From Mycolicibacterium mengxianglii (GTDB taxonomy: Bacteria > Actinomycetota > Actinomycetes > Mycobacteriales > Mycobacteriaceae), in NCBI RefSeq assembly GCF_015710575.1, contig NZ_CP065373.1, forward strand, positions 1,488,001 to 1,552,000: a DNA stretch of 64,000 nt, read 5' to 3'. The notes under the pieces were generated by a model, which saw only the letters and a program-made list of their open reading frames with translations, was not told the origin of the DNA and ran no database searches. Position 1 is the first letter of the stretch; every line of letters begins with the position of its first letter. This document shows positions 27,956 to 37,896 of the stretch, one piece after another. The translations under genes and the position numbers were made by a program.

Positions 27956-30004
27956 ATGGACTTCTACTGCGCATATCACCACGGGTTCGTCCGGGTCGCC
28001 GCGTGCACCATGCACACCACGATCGCCGACCCGGTCGCCAACGCCGACTCGGTTCTGCAGATCGCCCGTGAATGTCACGACGACGGGGTTGGCCTGGCGG
28101 TGTTTCCGGAGCTGACGATGTCGGGCTATTCGATCGAGGACATCCTGCTGCAGGAGACCCTGCTCGACGTCGTGGAGGACGCGCTGCGGCAGATCGTGAC
28201 CGCGTCTGCGGACCTGCTGCCCGTTCTGGTCGTCGGCGCGCCGCTGCGTTATCGGCACCGGATCTACAACTGCGCGGTGGTCGTTCATCGGGGCACGGTG
28301 CTCGGCGTGGCACCGAAGTCCTACCTGCCGACGTATCGCGAGTTCTACGAGCGACGCCAGCTCGCCCCCGGCGACGACATCCACGGCGAGATCAGTGTTG
28401 CCGGGGTGAGAGTTCCGTTCGGGCCGGACCTGCTGTTCGAAGCCGTCGACGTGCCGGGTTTCGTGCTGCACGTCGAGGTGTGCGAGGACATGTGGGTGCC
28501 GGTGCCGCCGAGTGCTCATGCCGCGCTGGCCGGGGCCACCGTGCTGGCCAACCTGTCCGGGAGCCCGATCACGATCGGGCGCGCCGATGACCGCAAGCTG
28601 TACACCAAGTCGGCGTCGTCGCGGTGCTTGGCGGCTTATGTCTACGCCGCGGCGGGGGAGGGTGAATCCACCACCGACCTGGCCTGGGACGGCCAGACGA
28701 TGATCTACGAGAACGGGATGCTGCTCGCCGAATCCGAACGCTTCCCCAAAGAAGCGCAGCGCAGCGTCGCCGACGTCGACGTCGGCTTGTTGGCCTCCGA
28801 ACGGATGCGGATGGGGACGTTCGACGACAACCGCCGGCACCACCAGAGCGCACTGGACTCGTTCCGGCGGATCGAGTTCACCCTCGACCCGCCGACCGGT
28901 GACATCGGCCTGCGCCGCAACATCGAACGGTTTCCGTTTGTCCCGTCGGATCCTTCGCGCCTGCAACAGGATTGTTACGAGGCCTACAACATCCAGGTGT
29001 CGGGGCTGGAACAGCGTCTGCGCGCGTTGCACTACCCGAAGATCGTCATCGGTGTCTCCGGCGGGCTGGACTCCACCCACGCGCTGATCGTCGCGGCTCG
29101 GGCGATGGACCGGGAAGGTCGGCCGCGCAGCGACATCCTGGCGTTCACCCTTCCCGGGTTCGCCACCGGCGACCGCACGAAGGGCAACGCGATCGCGCTG
29201 AGCAATGCGCTGGGGGTGACCTTCGAAGAGCTCGACATCCGCGACACCGCGCAGCTGATGCTCACCGAGATGGGGCACCCGTTCGGTCGCGGGGAGAAGG
29301 TGTACGACGTCACCTTCGAAAACGTCCAGGCCGGTCTGCGTACCGATTACCTGTTCCGTATCGCCAATCAGCGTGGTGGGATCGTGCTGGGTACCGGTGA
29401 TCTCTCCGAGCTGGCGTTGGGCTGGTCGACCTACGGTGTGGGTGACCAGATGTCGCATTACAACGTCAACGGCGGTGTGCCGAAGACGTTGATCCAGCAC
29501 CTGATTCGGTGGGTGATCGCCTCCGGCGAGTTCGACGACGAGGTGGACCGGGTGCTGCAGTCGGTACTCGACACCGAGATCACCCCGGAGCTGGTACCGG
29601 TCGGCGAGGACGAAGAGATCCAGAGCAGTGAGGCCAAGGTCGGCCCGTATGTGCTGCAGGACTTTTCACTGTTCCAGGTATTGCGATACGGGTTCCGGCC
29701 GTCGAAAGTGGCCTTCCTGGCCTGGCATGCCTGGCACGACGCCGAAGCCGGGCACTGGCCCACGGGGTACCCGTTGGACAAACGACCGCAGTACACCTTG
29801 TCGGAGATCCGTCATTGGCTGCAGGTGTTCGTGCAGCGGTTCTACTCATTCAGCCAGTTCAAGCGGTCAGCGTTGCCGAACGGGCCGAAAGTCTCTGCCG
29901 GCGGCGCCCTTTCCCCCCGCGGTGATTGGCGCGCACCGTCGGATATGTCGGCCCGGATCTGGCTGGACGAGATCGAACGCGAGGTCCCTGTGACTCACAG
30001 CTGA
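27956..30004 (+). CDS. nadE: glutamine-dependent NAD(+) synthetase
   Basis: A 682-residue two-domain enzyme that makes NAD from deamido-NAD. The N-terminal nitrilase-type glutaminase has its Glu-Lys-Cys triad in [21 protein letters not shown] and [10 protein letters not shown], feeding ammonia to the C-terminal synthetase with the pyrophosphatase loop [14 protein letters not shown] and [20 protein letters not shown]. The start ATG 27956 matches the M. tuberculosis-type N-terminus ([16 protein letters not shown]); a GTG three bases earlier, 6 nt after AACAAT, could be a leaderless start. The 3' end overlaps the convergent gene by 10 bp. Confidence 0.95.
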   Translation: MDFYCAYHHGFVRVAACTMHTTIADPVANADSVLQIARECHDDGVGLAVFPELTMSGYSIEDILLQETLLDVVEDALRQIVTASADLLPVLVVGAPLRYRHRIYNCAVVVHRGTVLGVAPKSYLPTYREFYERRQLAPGDDIHGEISVAGVRVPFGPDLLFEAVDVPGFVLHVEVCEDMWVPVPPSAHAALAGATVLANLSGSPITIGRADDRKLYTKSASSRCLAAYVYAAAGEGESTTDLAWDGQTMIYENGMLLAESERFPKEAQRSVADVDVGLLASERMRMGTFDDNRRHHQSALDSFRRIEFTLDPPTGDIGLRRNIERFPFVPSDPSRLQQDCYEAYNIQVSGLEQRLRALHYPKIVIGVSGGLDSTHALIVAARAMDREGRPRSDILAFTLPGFATGDRTKGNAIALSNALGVTFEELDIRDTAQLMLTEMGHPFGRGEKVYDVTFENVQAGLRTDYLFRIANQRGGIVLGTGDLSELALGWSTYGVGDQMSHYNVNGGVPKTLIQHLIRWVIASGEFDDEVDRVLQSVLDTEITPELVPVGEDEEIQSSEAKVGPYVLQDFSLFQVLRYGFRPSKVAFLAWHAWHDAEAGHWPTGYPLDKRPQYTLSEIRHWLQVFVQRFYSFSQFKRSALPNGPKVSAGGALSPRGDWRAPSDMSARIWLDEIEREVPVTHS

Positions 30005-30741
30005 CGCCGATACAGAATGGGCTGGGCGGCAACATTGTTGGCTTCGAAGTTGGCGAGCACAAAACGCCGGAACGACGGCCGCAACAGCAGGTGCGGCAGG
30101 AAAGTCCGGAAGCCGGGCCAGCTGGCATGGTTGACGATTCCGTATTCGACCGGCTCGCCGGCCAGCGGCTCCAACACCGTGGAGTCCGGCAAGTGAGTCT
30201 TCTGCACAAACCAGCCGGCTGAGTACTCCCACACCGACATCAACCGCGCAGTGTCATCGGCGTAGAAGAAGTTGAACAGGAACACCGAGTCGCGGGCGTG
30301 GTCGACGTCGGCTATCCGGGCGGAATTGCGTGCCGCGACCTCGTAGATCCGGCTCGATGACTGCTCGAGTCGGTCTCTGACGCACCGGTATACGGGATCG
30401 GACCGCAGGCTCAGTGCGCTTGCCGGATCGGCGGTTTGGATCAGCAGCACGACGTCGAAGTGCGCAGGTTGCACTGATCCGGACCGCCTGCGGAGCAGTC
30501 GGTGCCCCATGCCGGGCGCGACGAGTACAGCATCGAACAGATTCACCTCGGTGGTCTGGTCGCTCTCGGTCAAGCGCCGGACGTCCTCGGCGATGCCGGC
30601 CAGTAGTGCACGTTTGCGTCGACTGTTGGGCAGGAACGGCGGACGGCGATCCACGGTCGCGGCTAGGAGGAGGAATCCGGCCGGGCTCGGCTCCCGCAGC
30701 ACGACCGGTCGTACACCGGTGTGGGGCACGGTTGCATTCAT
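29995..30741 (-). CDS. conserved protein of unknown function next to a TetR regulator
   Basis: I do not recognise this 248-residue protein. It is soluble in appearance, with no signal peptide or membrane helix, rich in Arg and aromatic residues, and contains HFDVVLLIQTADPASALSLR and LFNFFYADDTARLMSVWEYSAGWFV, which suggest a mixed alpha/beta fold, perhaps a dimeric alpha+beta-barrel type. ATG 30741 is preferred; an ATG at 30756 is in frame. It is divergent from a TetR gene across 69 bp containing a palindromic operator, so it is the likely regulated target. Confidence 0.6.
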   Translation of the reverse strand: MNATVPHTGVRPVVLREPSPAGFLLLAATVDRRPPFLPNSRRKRALLAGIAEDVRRLTESDQTTEVNLFDAVLVAPGMGHRLLRRRSGSVQPAHFDVVLLIQTADPASALSLRSDPVYRCVRDRLEQSSSRIYEVAARNSARIADVDHARDSVFLFNFFYADDTARLMSVWEYSAGWFVQKTHLPDSTVLEPLAGEPVEYGIVNHASWPGFRTFLPHLLLRPSFRRFVLANFEANNVAAQPILYRRQL

Positions 30742-30761
30742 GATGGCTGCTCCCAAAGTTA

Positions 30762-30776
30762 TTCATCGTTGGTGAA
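30762..30776. promoter_or_regulatory. candidate TetR operator
   Basis: TTCATCGTTGGTGAA is an imperfect 15-bp palindrome (TTCAnCnnnGnTGAA) in the 69-bp divergent spacer. It lies about 35 bp upstream of the leaderless TetR -10 box and 20 bp upstream of the other gene's start, a position suited to shut off both promoters. Confidence 0.45.
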
Positions 30777-30798
30777 TTAACCGTAGCTCGCCGGCACT

Positions 30799-30804
30799 TA
30801 CAAT
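30799..30804 (+). promoter_or_regulatory. leaderless promoter -10 box of tetR
   Basis: TACAAT, five of six to consensus, followed by exactly 6 nt and then the GTG start at 30811; no SD. Confidence 0.65.
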
Positions 30805-30810
30805 TCAACA

Positions 30811-31467
30811 GTGGTGAAAAAAGCTCCGGCGGCGAAGCGGCCCGGTCGCAGGTCCGGGCAGTCCGACACTCGCGCGCAGATCCTGGATGCGGCGCGGACC
30901 CGGTTCACCCAGGTCGGATACCGGGCCGCGACCATGCGGGCCATCGCCACCGACGTCGGCGTCGACCCCGCCCTGATCAGCTACTTCTTCGGCTCCAAAG
31001 AGCAGTTGTTCGGTGCCGCGTTCGAACTGCGGGCCAACCCGGCGATGGTGATCAGCGGGCAGATCGCCGGACCGCTGGCGGCGCTGCCCGAACGGTTGCT
31101 CACCGCGCTGGTCCACACCTGGGACGACCCAGCCAACCGGTCGACGCTGCTGACGATCGCCCAAACAGGTGACGACGCAGGGGGTTTCGCCCTGACGCGG
31201 GGTTTTGTCGAGGAGGCCCTGGAGAAGCCGATCCTCGACCGGTTGCTGGCGGAAGGGGTGCCGGCGGGGGACGCCCGCCGGGCCAGCGCCATGTTGGCGA
31301 CAACTCTTGTCGGGGTGATCTACGCGCGGTACGTCCTGGCGATTGACGCTGCCGCCGAGGTACCGGGCGACGCGTTCATCGCCGGCTACCTGCCCGTCGT
31401 ACGGGCGGCGCTGAGCGGGTGTGTGCCGTCGGCGCATCCGAGCCCGACGGCCGACCCGAGCGAGTAG
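30811..31467 (+). CDS. TetR family transcriptional regulator
   Basis: A 218-residue regulator. A basic N-terminus (KKAPAAKRPGRRSG) leads into the helix-turn-helix (TRAQILDAARTRFTQVGYRA, then ATMRAIATDVGVDPALISYFFGSKEQLF). The remaining C-terminal domain would bind an unknown ligand; the stretch FVEEALEKPILDRLLAEGVP followed by ASAMLATTLVGVIYARYVLA resembles the TetR_C group common in mycobacteria. It likely represses itself and the divergent unknown gene through the palindrome between them. The GTG start is set by the TACAAT box. Confidence 0.88.
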   Translation: MVKKAPAAKRPGRRSGQSDTRAQILDAARTRFTQVGYRAATMRAIATDVGVDPALISYFFGSKEQLFGAAFELRANPAMVISGQIAGPLAALPERLLTALVHTWDDPANRSTLLTIAQTGDDAGGFALTRGFVEEALEKPILDRLLAEGVPAGDARRASAMLATTLVGVIYARYVLAIDAAAEVPGDAFIAGYLPVVRAALSGCVPSAHPSPTADPSE

Positions 31468-31515
31468 CTTCGGAAACCCGGACACGCTTTCGGCGAAGAC
31501 GTGGTTCCGGTGCTG

Positions 31516-32373
31516 CTAGTCGGCGGCGACGGCGTCCTCGATGGCCTCGTCGTAGGGGGCGCAGTCCCCGGCGCCGGGCACCAACGTGGCCAGCGCCCCC
31601 GCGGCGCAGGCCCGCCGCAGCGCGTGCTCGCGGTCGGCTTCCCAGCCCGCGGCGAGCACTCCGGCGAAAACATCGCCGGCCCCGGTGGTGTCGACGGCCT
31701 CGACCGCCGGTGCGGGCACGTCGAACTCCTGGTCGGCACTGACGTGGGTCGCGCCCCGGCTGCCGCGGGTGATCACCAGATGGGGGACCGGCCACTGCCA
31801 CAGCTGCCGTTCGGACTCGTTGACGATCACCACGTCGGTGGCCGCGGCCAGCTGCGCCAACACCTGCTGGTCACCGCCGCCGGGGGAGGCGTTCAGGATC
31901 ACCGTCGCACCCGTCGCCTTGGCCTGCCTGGCGGCCACCAATGCTGTCGCCAACGGGATCTCGAGTTGCAGCAACAGCACATCGGCCTCCGATATCAGAT
32001 CCCGCAGCCTGGGCGAATCCAGAGTCAGATGACTGTTTGCGCCGGGTGCGACGACGATCATGTTCTCGCCGTCGGCGTCGACGACGATGGCCGCTGTCCC
32101 GCTCGGCCCGGGCAGCGTGATCAGGCCATCGAGGGTGACGCCGTTGTCCGCCAGGTGCTCTCGGAGGTGGGCCCCGTTGGCATCGTCACCGATGGCCGCC
32201 ACCACCTGCACGTCCGCACCGGCCCGCGATGCTGCCACCGCTTGATTGCCGCCCTTGCCGCCCGGTATCCACCGCACTTCCGAACCCAGTACCGTCTCAC
32301 CGGGGTTGGGCATCCGGGTCACCTCGAACACCACGTCCATGTTGACCGAGCCGACCACACACACCCGGCTCAT
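31516..32373 (-). CDS. rbsK: ribokinase (PfkB family)
   Basis: A 285-residue sugar kinase that phosphorylates ribose at C5. PfkB signatures are PGGKGGNQAVAASRAGADV near the N-terminus and VDTTGAGDVFAGVLAAG with the catalytic Asp near the C-terminus; NASPGG and VNESE fit the ribokinase subgroup. Its ATG overlaps the stop of the upstream gene (ATGA), so the two are one operon. No ribose transporter is adjacent. Confidence 0.88.
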   Translation of the reverse strand: MSRVCVVGSVNMDVVFEVTRMPNPGETVLGSEVRWIPGGKGGNQAVAASRAGADVQVVAAIGDDANGAHLREHLADNGVTLDGLITLPGPSGTAAIVVDADGENMIVVAPGANSHLTLDSPRLRDLISEADVLLLQLEIPLATALVAARQAKATGATVILNASPGGGDQQVLAQLAAATDVVIVNESERQLWQWPVPHLVITRGSRGATHVSADQEFDVPAPAVEAVDTTGAGDVFAGVLAAGWEADREHALRRACAAGALATLVPGAGDCAPYDEAIEDAVAAD

Positions 32374-33005
32374 GCCGTCACCGAGAACGGGTCCGGCAGC
32401 GCGCCACGGCCGGTCAGCGCCCGCAACAGCACCTCGCCGTGGCCCATCACGGTCGCCACCCGGGCGCCCAGCGTCGTGGCACCGGACATGACCTCTTCCG
32501 GCGCGGTGTACGGCAGGCCGGTGGCATCGGCGATATCGAGACTGTGCACCGCCAGCTCGAAGATGCGTGTTGGTAGATAGGTGAACAGGTGCATGCCCGC
32601 GCCGCCCAGCACCGCGATCAGCTCGTCGCCGCGGCCGTCGAGTTTCGCCGACGCCTCGCTGACCAGGGTGTCCACCGCGGCTGCCGGGTCGTCACCGAGT
32701 TCGGCGCCGGCGCGGCGACCGCGCTCGACGACACCGGCTCCCTCAGCGGCCGCCACGGTTGCCGCCACCTGGTAGTACTCCTCGGCGCTGGTGATGTCGA
32801 CGGTGGTCGCCGGCTGGTCCAGGTAGGTGATGACGGTGACCAGCGACCGCGCGGTGTGACCGACCAACGCCCGCAGATCCCACTCGCCCAAGCCGGGACC
32901 GGGGTAGCGGTCGACGGGGATCATCCGAACCAGGTCGGCGAAGGAGCGAGCCGCGGCGCGGTAGACCTGCACCACTTCCACGGCCTCAGAATCCGAAGCT
33001 GCCAT
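32370..33005 (-). CDS. TIGR03086 / maleylpyruvate isomerase-like mycothiol-dependent family protein
   Basis: A 211-residue DinB-fold protein. [20 protein letters not shown] carries the conserved GxWxxxxLxxHxxR region with the metal-binding His, and [17 protein letters not shown] carries the second HxxD. The family includes mycothiol-dependent maleylpyruvate isomerase and many actinobacterial proteins of unknown substrate. The start ATG 33005 follows AACCTA on the + strand (TAGGTT on this strand) with 7 nt between, a leaderless pattern. It is first in an operon with ribokinase, an uncommon pairing. Confidence 0.75.
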   Translation of the reverse strand: MAASDSEAVEVVQVYRAAARSFADLVRMIPVDRYPGPGLGEWDLRALVGHTARSLVTVITYLDQPATTVDITSAEEYYQVAATVAAAEGAGVVERGRRAGAELGDDPAAAVDTLVSEASAKLDGRGDELIAVLGGAGMHLFTYLPTRIFELAVHSLDIADATGLPYTAPEEVMSGATTLGARVATVMGHGEVLLRALTGRGALPDPFSVTA

Positions 33006-33012
33006 GTGCGAG

Positions 33013-33018
33013 AACCTA
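33013..33018 (-). promoter_or_regulatory. leaderless promoter -10 box, divergent from proA
   Basis: TAGGTT on the - strand, 7 nt before ATG 33005. It lies back to back with the proA -10 at 33071-33076. Confidence 0.5.
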
Positions 33019-33070
33019 CCGCCGCGCCGGTGAGACCGGGGTGCAGTCGGCTCATCCGGTGTCAGCCCGA

Positions 33071-33076
33071 TACGCT
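33071..33076 (+). promoter_or_regulatory. proA leaderless promoter -10 box
   Basis: TACGCT, then 6 nt, then ATG 33083, with no SD sequence. Confidence 0.6.
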
Positions 33077-33082
33077 GGGCTA

Positions 33083-34330
33083 ATGAGTCTGGAGGCACCG
33101 ACGCTCACAGGACTGCGCGAGGCCGTGCACGACGCCGCCAAGCGCGCTCGACTGGCCGCCCGCATCCTGGGAACGCAGTCCACCGTCGTCAAAGATCGCG
33201 CCCTGCATGCCGCCGCCGACGCCGTGCTGGCTGCCAGCGCCGACATCATCGCCGCCAACGCCATGGATCTGGATGCCGCGCGCGCCGCCGGCACGTCGGA
33301 GGCAATGCTGGACCGGCTCGCACTCAACCCGCAGCGCGTCGACGGCATCGCTGCCGGCTTGCGTCAGGTGGCCGGCCTGCCCGACCCCATCGGCGAGGTG
33401 CTGCGCGGCCGCACCCTGCCCAACGGTCTGCAGCTGCGTCAGCAGCGCGTCCCACTCGGTGTCGTCGGCATCGTCTACGAGGGCAGGCCCAATGTCACCG
33501 TCGATGCCTTCGGTCTGACCTTGAAGTCGGGTAATGCCGTTCTACTGCGCGGGAGTTCGTCGGCGGCACATTCCAACCAGGCCCTCGTTGCGGTGCTCCG
33601 AGAGGCGCTCGTCGCTGAGGGATTGCCCGCCGATGCGGTGCAACTGCTGCCCAGCAGCGACCGCGCCTCGGTCACCCACCTGATCCAGGCCAGGGGCCTG
33701 GTGGACGTGGTGATCCCGCGCGGCGGCGCCGGCCTTATCGACGCCGTGGTGCGTGATGCCTTGGTGCCGACCATCGAGACCGGTGTGGGCAACTGCCATG
33801 TGTACGTGCATGAAGCCGCCGATCTCGATGTGGCAGAACGGATTCTGCTCAACGCCAAGACGCGGCGCCCGAGCGTGTGCAATGCCGCCGAAACCCTGCT
33901 GGTCGACGCCGCGATCGCCGACGTCGCGCTACCGCGGCTGGTCGGTGCGCTGCAGGGTGCCGGCGTCACGGTGCATGCCGATCCGACCGAGGACGAGCTG
34001 CGCGCCGAGTTCCTGTCGATGGACATCGCGGTGGCTGTCGTGGATGGGGTGGATGCCGCGATCACGCACATCAACGAATACGGCACCGGGCATACCGAGG
34101 CGATCGTGACCGCCGATCTTGCTGCAGCGCACCGGTTCACCGCCGAAGTGGACGCCGCCGCGGTGATGGTGAACGCATCGACGTCGTTCACCGACGGTGA
34201 GCAGTTCGGGTTCGGTGCCGAAATCGGTATCTCCACCCAGAAGCTGCATGCCCGCGGGCCGATGGGGTTGTCCGAGCTGACCTCGACCAAGTGGATCGTC
34301 TGGGGAGACGGCCAGATCCGCCCTGCCTAG
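33083..34330 (+). CDS. proA: glutamate-5-semialdehyde dehydrogenase
   Basis: A 415-residue aldehyde-dehydrogenase-fold enzyme for the second proline step, reducing gamma-glutamyl phosphate with [25 protein letters not shown] is the family signature; the catalytic Cys is in [15 protein letters not shown], and [10 protein letters not shown] and [20 protein letters not shown] follow. ATG 33083 is chosen over an upstream in-frame start because of the leaderless -10 box. It is separated from proB by 7 kb, as in M. tuberculosis. Confidence 0.96.
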   Translation: MSLEAPTLTGLREAVHDAAKRARLAARILGTQSTVVKDRALHAAADAVLAASADIIAANAMDLDAARAAGTSEAMLDRLALNPQRVDGIAAGLRQVAGLPDPIGEVLRGRTLPNGLQLRQQRVPLGVVGIVYEGRPNVTVDAFGLTLKSGNAVLLRGSSSAAHSNQALVAVLREALVAEGLPADAVQLLPSSDRASVTHLIQARGLVDVVIPRGGAGLIDAVVRDALVPTIETGVGNCHVYVHEAADLDVAERILLNAKTRRPSVCNAAETLLVDAAIADVALPRLVGALQGAGVTVHADPTEDELRAEFLSMDIAVAVVDGVDAAITHINEYGTGHTEAIVTADLAAAHRFTAEVDAAAVMVNASTSFTDGEQFGFGAEIGISTQKLHARGPMGLSELTSTKWIVWGDGQIRPA

Positions 34331-34343
34331 AGCACAGGAGTTC

Positions 34344-35222
34344 ATGTTGACCACACCCGCACGCTCAGTGCCGCTGTTCGCCGATATCGACGATGTCGCG
34401 AACCGGCTCGCTGAGACCGGCTATCTGCCCGACACCGCCACCGCGACCGCGGTGTTTCTCGCCGACCGCTTGGGCAAACCGCTGCTGGTCGAAGGACCTG
34501 CTGGCGTCGGCAAGACCGAATTGGCGCGTGCGGTGGCCCAGTCCACCGGCTCTGAGCTGGTGCGGCTGCAGTGCTACGAGGGTGTCGACGAAGCGCGGGC
34601 GCTCTACGAATGGAACCACGCCAAGCAGATCCTGCGGATCCAAAGTGGTTCCAGCGATTGGGATTCCACCAAAGAAGACGTCTTCAGCGAGGAATTCCTG
34701 CTGTCGCGGCCGCTGCTGACGGCGATCCGGCGCACGGATCCGACCGTGCTGCTGATCGACGAAACCGACAAGGCCGACATCGAGATCGAAGGCCTGCTGT
34801 TGGAAGTGCTGTCCGACTTCGCGGTCACCGTCCCCGAGCTGGGCACCATCAAGGCCACCCGGACTCCGTTCGTCGTGCTGACCTCGAATGCCACCCGCGA
34901 GCTGTCCGAGGCGCTCAAGCGGCGGTGCCTGTTCCTGCACATTGATTTCCCGGATCCGGATCTGGAACGTCGGATCCTGCTGTCCCGGGTGCCGGAGCTG
35001 CCGGAGCGGATGGCAGAGGAGCTGGTCCGGATCATCGGTGTGCTGCGCGGGATGCAGCTCAAAAAAGTACCGTCGGTCGCCGAGACCATTGACTGGGGCC
35101 GCACCGTGCTGGCGTTGGGCATGGACACCATCGACGACGCCACCATTGCCGCCACCCTGGGCGTCGTGCTCAAACACCAGTCCGATCAGCAGAAGGCGTC
35201 CGGGGAACTCCGGCTCAACTGA
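34344..35222 (+). CDS. MoxR-family AAA+ ATPase
   Basis: A 292-residue AAA ATPase. Walker A is VEGPAGVGKTELARAVA (about residue 52), Walker B is VLLIDETDKADIEIEG, sensor 1 is VVLTSNATRELSEALKRRCL. MoxR ATPases work with VWA-domain partners as chaperones that insert metals or cofactors or assemble complexes. The gene starts 13 nt after proA with ACAGGAG before ATG, and the next gene is exactly such a VWA protein. Confidence 0.88.
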   Translation: MLTTPARSVPLFADIDDVANRLAETGYLPDTATATAVFLADRLGKPLLVEGPAGVGKTELARAVAQSTGSELVRLQCYEGVDEARALYEWNHAKQILRIQSGSSDWDSTKEDVFSEEFLLSRPLLTAIRRTDPTVLLIDETDKADIEIEGLLLEVLSDFAVTVPELGTIKATRTPFVVLTSNATRELSEALKRRCLFLHIDFPDPDLERRILLSRVPELPERMAEELVRIIGVLRGMQLKKVPSVAETIDWGRTVLALGMDTIDDATIAATLGVVLKHQSDQQKASGELRLN

Positions 35223-35232
35223 GAGGCGCACC

Positions 35233-36678
35233 ATGGCCGTGCGACGCACCAGCCCGCCGCAACCCCTGGCTCCCCACGGGCTGCCGGGCCACCTCGTCGG
35301 ATTCGTCGAGGCGCTGCGCGGCTCGGGCATCGCGGTGGGTCCGTCGGAAACCGTCGATGCGGGCAGGGTGCTCGCCACTCTGGGCCTCGGTGACCGCGAC
35401 GTGCTCCGCGAGGGGCTGGCGTGCGCGGTGCTGCGGCGCGCCGACCACCGCGACACCTACGACGCCATGTTCGATCTGTGGTGGCCCGCTGCACTGGGCG
35501 GCAGGGCGGTGGTCGATGCCGACGATGACGATCCCGACGCCGCACCGCAGCTACCCGCCGATGACGTCGAAGCCATGCGCGGCATGCTCCTGGACCTGCT
35601 CAACAGCAATGAGGACCTGGCCGATATGGACCAGCGGCTGGTGGCGATGATCGCCCAGATCGTCGAGGCCTACGGTCGCTACAACTCCAGCCGCGGGCCG
35701 TCCTACTCGTCGTATCAGACGCTGCGGGCGATGGCCCTGGACGAGTTGGAGGGCAAGCTGTTGGCGGGCCTGTTGGCCGGCTACGGCGAGCAGCCGTCCC
35801 CCACTCAAGAGCAGATCGCCAGATCACTTGCCGCACAACGTATCAACCAGTTGCGCAAGATGGTCGACGCGGAGACGAAACGTCGGACCGCCGAACAACT
35901 CGGCCGCGAGCACGTGCAGATGTACGGCATTCCGCAGCTGTCTGAGAACGTCGAGTTCCTGCGTGCATCGGGGGAGCAGCTGCGCCAGATGCGCACCGTC
36001 GTCGCACCGCTGGCCCGCACACTGGCCACCCGGCTGGCGGCCAAGCGGCGCAGACACCGCGCCGGGCAGATCGACCTCCGCAAGACGCTGCGCAAATCGA
36101 TGTCCACCGGCGGTGTGCCCATCGACGTGGTGCTGCGTAAACCACGCCCGGCCCGCCCCGAACTGGTGGTGCTGTGCGATGTCTCCGGGTCGGTGGCCGG
36201 CTTCAGTCATTTCACCCTGCTGCTGGTGCACGCACTGCGCCAGCAGTTCTCCCGGGTGCGGGTCTTCGCCTTCATCGACACCACCGACGAGGTCACCCAC
36301 ATGTTCGGCCCCGAAGCCGACCTCGCCATCGCGGTACAGCGCATCACCCACGAGGCGGGGGTGTACACCCGCGACGGGCACAGCGATTACGGGCATGCCT
36401 TCAGTTCCTTCACCGACGCGTTTCCCAACGTGCTGTCCCCACGCAGCTCACTGCTGGTGCTCGGCGACGGCCGGACCAACTACCGCAACCCGGCCACCGA
36501 CCTCCTCGCGCACCTGGTCTCGGCCAGCAGGCATGCGCACTGGCTCAACCCCGAACCCAGGAGTTTGTGGGGCAGCGGCGACTCCGCGGTACCCCAGTAC
36601 GCCGAGGTCATCCCGATGCACGAGTGCCGGTCGGCAAAGCAGCTGGCGTCGGTGATCGACCAACTGCTGCCGGTCTGA
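35233..36678 (+). CDS. VWA domain-containing CoxE-like protein
   Basis: A 481-residue partner of the preceding MoxR ATPase. The N-terminal half is helical (about 1-250, including [18 protein letters not shown]). The C-terminal von Willebrand A-like domain has a MIDAS motif [11 protein letters not shown] (about residue 315), and further conserved residues in [13 protein letters not shown]. It belongs to the CoxE group, known in CO dehydrogenase maturation; the client protein here is unknown. ATG 35233, after GAGAGG and 10 bp past the previous stop, is the start; the longer open frame is read-through of another frame. Confidence 0.85.
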   Translation: MAVRRTSPPQPLAPHGLPGHLVGFVEALRGSGIAVGPSETVDAGRVLATLGLGDRDVLREGLACAVLRRADHRDTYDAMFDLWWPAALGGRAVVDADDDDPDAAPQLPADDVEAMRGMLLDLLNSNEDLADMDQRLVAMIAQIVEAYGRYNSSRGPSYSSYQTLRAMALDELEGKLLAGLLAGYGEQPSPTQEQIARSLAAQRINQLRKMVDAETKRRTAEQLGREHVQMYGIPQLSENVEFLRASGEQLRQMRTVVAPLARTLATRLAAKRRRHRAGQIDLRKTLRKSMSTGGVPIDVVLRKPRPARPELVVLCDVSGSVAGFSHFTLLLVHALRQQFSRVRVFAFIDTTDEVTHMFGPEADLAIAVQRITHEAGVYTRDGHSDYGHAFSSFTDAFPNVLSPRSSLLVLGDGRTNYRNPATDLLAHLVSASRHAHWLNPEPRSLWGSGDSAVPQYAEVIPMHECRSAKQLASVIDQLLPV

Positions 36679-36775
36679 GCGTCCCCGGCCGCGGCGCGCC
36701 GCCTTTCCACGAACGTGCGGTTTCATACGCGACACGCCGTTGCGGCGGTATCTCAGCGCACACTCGACGACCGCG

Positions 36776-36796
36776 CTCGGAGCTCCGAGATCTCGG
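36776..36796. promoter_or_regulatory. overlapping palindromes in the nadD promoter region
   Basis: CTCGGAGCTCCGAG (36776-36789) is a perfect 14-bp palindrome and CCGAGATCTCGG (36785-36796) a perfect 12-bp palindrome that reuses its right arm. They lie just upstream of the proposed nadD -10 TAAGCT (36816-36821). They may be an operator or alternative hairpins from the upstream gene's transcript. The rest of 36679-36829 shows nothing else. Confidence 0.4.
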
Positions 36797-36829
36797 GGAC
36801 CCCGTCTGGCTGCCGTAAGCTGCCTATTC

Positions 36830-37504
36830 GTGAGTCGACGCAGGCTGGGTGTGATGGGTGGGACGTTCGACCCCATTCACAACGGTCACCTCGTCGCAGC
36901 CAGCGAGGTCGCGGACTTGTTCGCCCTCGACGAGGTGGTGTTCGTCCCCACCGGTCAGCCGTGGCAGAAGGCCGGCCGCCGCGTGACCCCCGCCGAGGAC
37001 CGCTACCTGATGACCGTCATCGCCACGGCCTCCAACCCGCAGTTCTCGGTCAGCCGCGTCGACATCGAGCGCGGTGGCAAGACCTACACCAAAGACACCC
37101 TGCGTGACCTGCAGGCACTCAACCCCGACGCCGATCTCTACTTCATCACCGGAGCCGACGCTCTGGCCTCGATTCTGTCCTGGCAGAACTGGGAAGACCT
37201 CTTTTCGATGGCCCGGTTCGTCGGGGTGAGCCGGCCCGGTTTCGAACTCGACGGCAGGCACGTCGCTGCGGCCAGGGCGGAACTGTCGTCGGATGCGCTC
37301 AGCCTCGTCGAGATCCCGGCCCTTGCCATCTCGTCGACCGACTGCCGTCGCCGGGCGGAGCAAGCCCGCCCGATCTGGTACCTCGTCCCCGACGGCGTGG
37401 TGCAGTACGTCTCCAAACGCGGGCTGTATCAGGCGACGTCGCCTGACCCGACCACCGCACCCGGCCACAGCCTGGCCAACACGACGAATCAGGAGATTTC
37501 GTGA
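36830..37504 (+). CDS. nadD: nicotinate-nucleotide adenylyltransferase
   Basis: A 224-residue enzyme that makes deamido-NAD, the substrate of NadE encoded 9 kb upstream. The nucleotidyl-transferase signature is [18 protein letters not shown] (HxGH) and the C-terminal [12 protein letters not shown] (ISSTxxR). The GTG start matches [10 protein letters not shown] homologues and TAAGCT ends 8 nt before it. The C-terminus has a tail of about 25 residues beyond the usual end. The stop overlaps rsfS (GTGA). Confidence 0.94.
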   Translation: MSRRRLGVMGGTFDPIHNGHLVAASEVADLFALDEVVFVPTGQPWQKAGRRVTPAEDRYLMTVIATASNPQFSVSRVDIERGGKTYTKDTLRDLQALNPDADLYFITGADALASILSWQNWEDLFSMARFVGVSRPGFELDGRHVAAARAELSSDALSLVEIPALAISSTDCRRRAEQARPIWYLVPDGVVQYVSKRGLYQATSPDPTTAPGHSLANTTNQEIS

Positions 37505-37896
37505 CCGCCTCCGACGAAGCCATCGCCATGGCAGAAGTTGCCGCCCGAGCTGCGGCCGCCAAGCTCGCCGAGGACGTGGTCATCATCGACGTCTCGGGAC
37601 AGCTGGTGATCACCGACTGCTTTGTCATCGCGACCGGAGCCAACGACCGTCAGGTCAATGCCATCGTCGATGAGGTCGAGGAGAAGATGCGCCAGGCCGG
37701 GCACAAGCCCGCTCGCCGGGAAGGCACCCGCGAAGGCCGGTGGGTGCTGCTCGACTTCATCGACATCGTGGTGCACGTCCAGCACCGCGACGAGCGGGAT
37801 TTCTACGCCCTGGACCGGCTCTGGCGTGACTGCCCGGTGATCCCGGTGGACCTCGAGGACACGGCCGGAGCGGACGGCCCAGAGGCGGCTCAGTGA
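37501..37896 (+). CDS. rsfS: ribosomal silencing factor RsfS
   Basis: A 131-residue protein that binds L14 on the 50S subunit and blocks subunit joining when nutrients are low. The Iojap/RsfS core is visible: [20 protein letters not shown], then [20 protein letters not shown] and [17 protein letters not shown]. It overlaps both neighbours (GTGA at each end), giving a tightly coupled nadD-rsfS-gpgP string. Confidence 0.94.
   Translation: MTASDEAIAMAEVAARAAAAKLAEDVVIIDVSGQLVITDCFVIATGANDRQVNAIVDEVEEKMRQAGHKPARREGTREGRWVLLDFIDIVVHVQHRDERDFYALDRLWRDCPVIPVDLEDTAGADGPEAAQ

Noticed and set aside
26915-29500. 861-codon open frame on the - strand extending the isochorismatase gene
   Set aside because: It is the GC-rich antisense shadow of nadE; only the part after ATG 27454 has family motifs.
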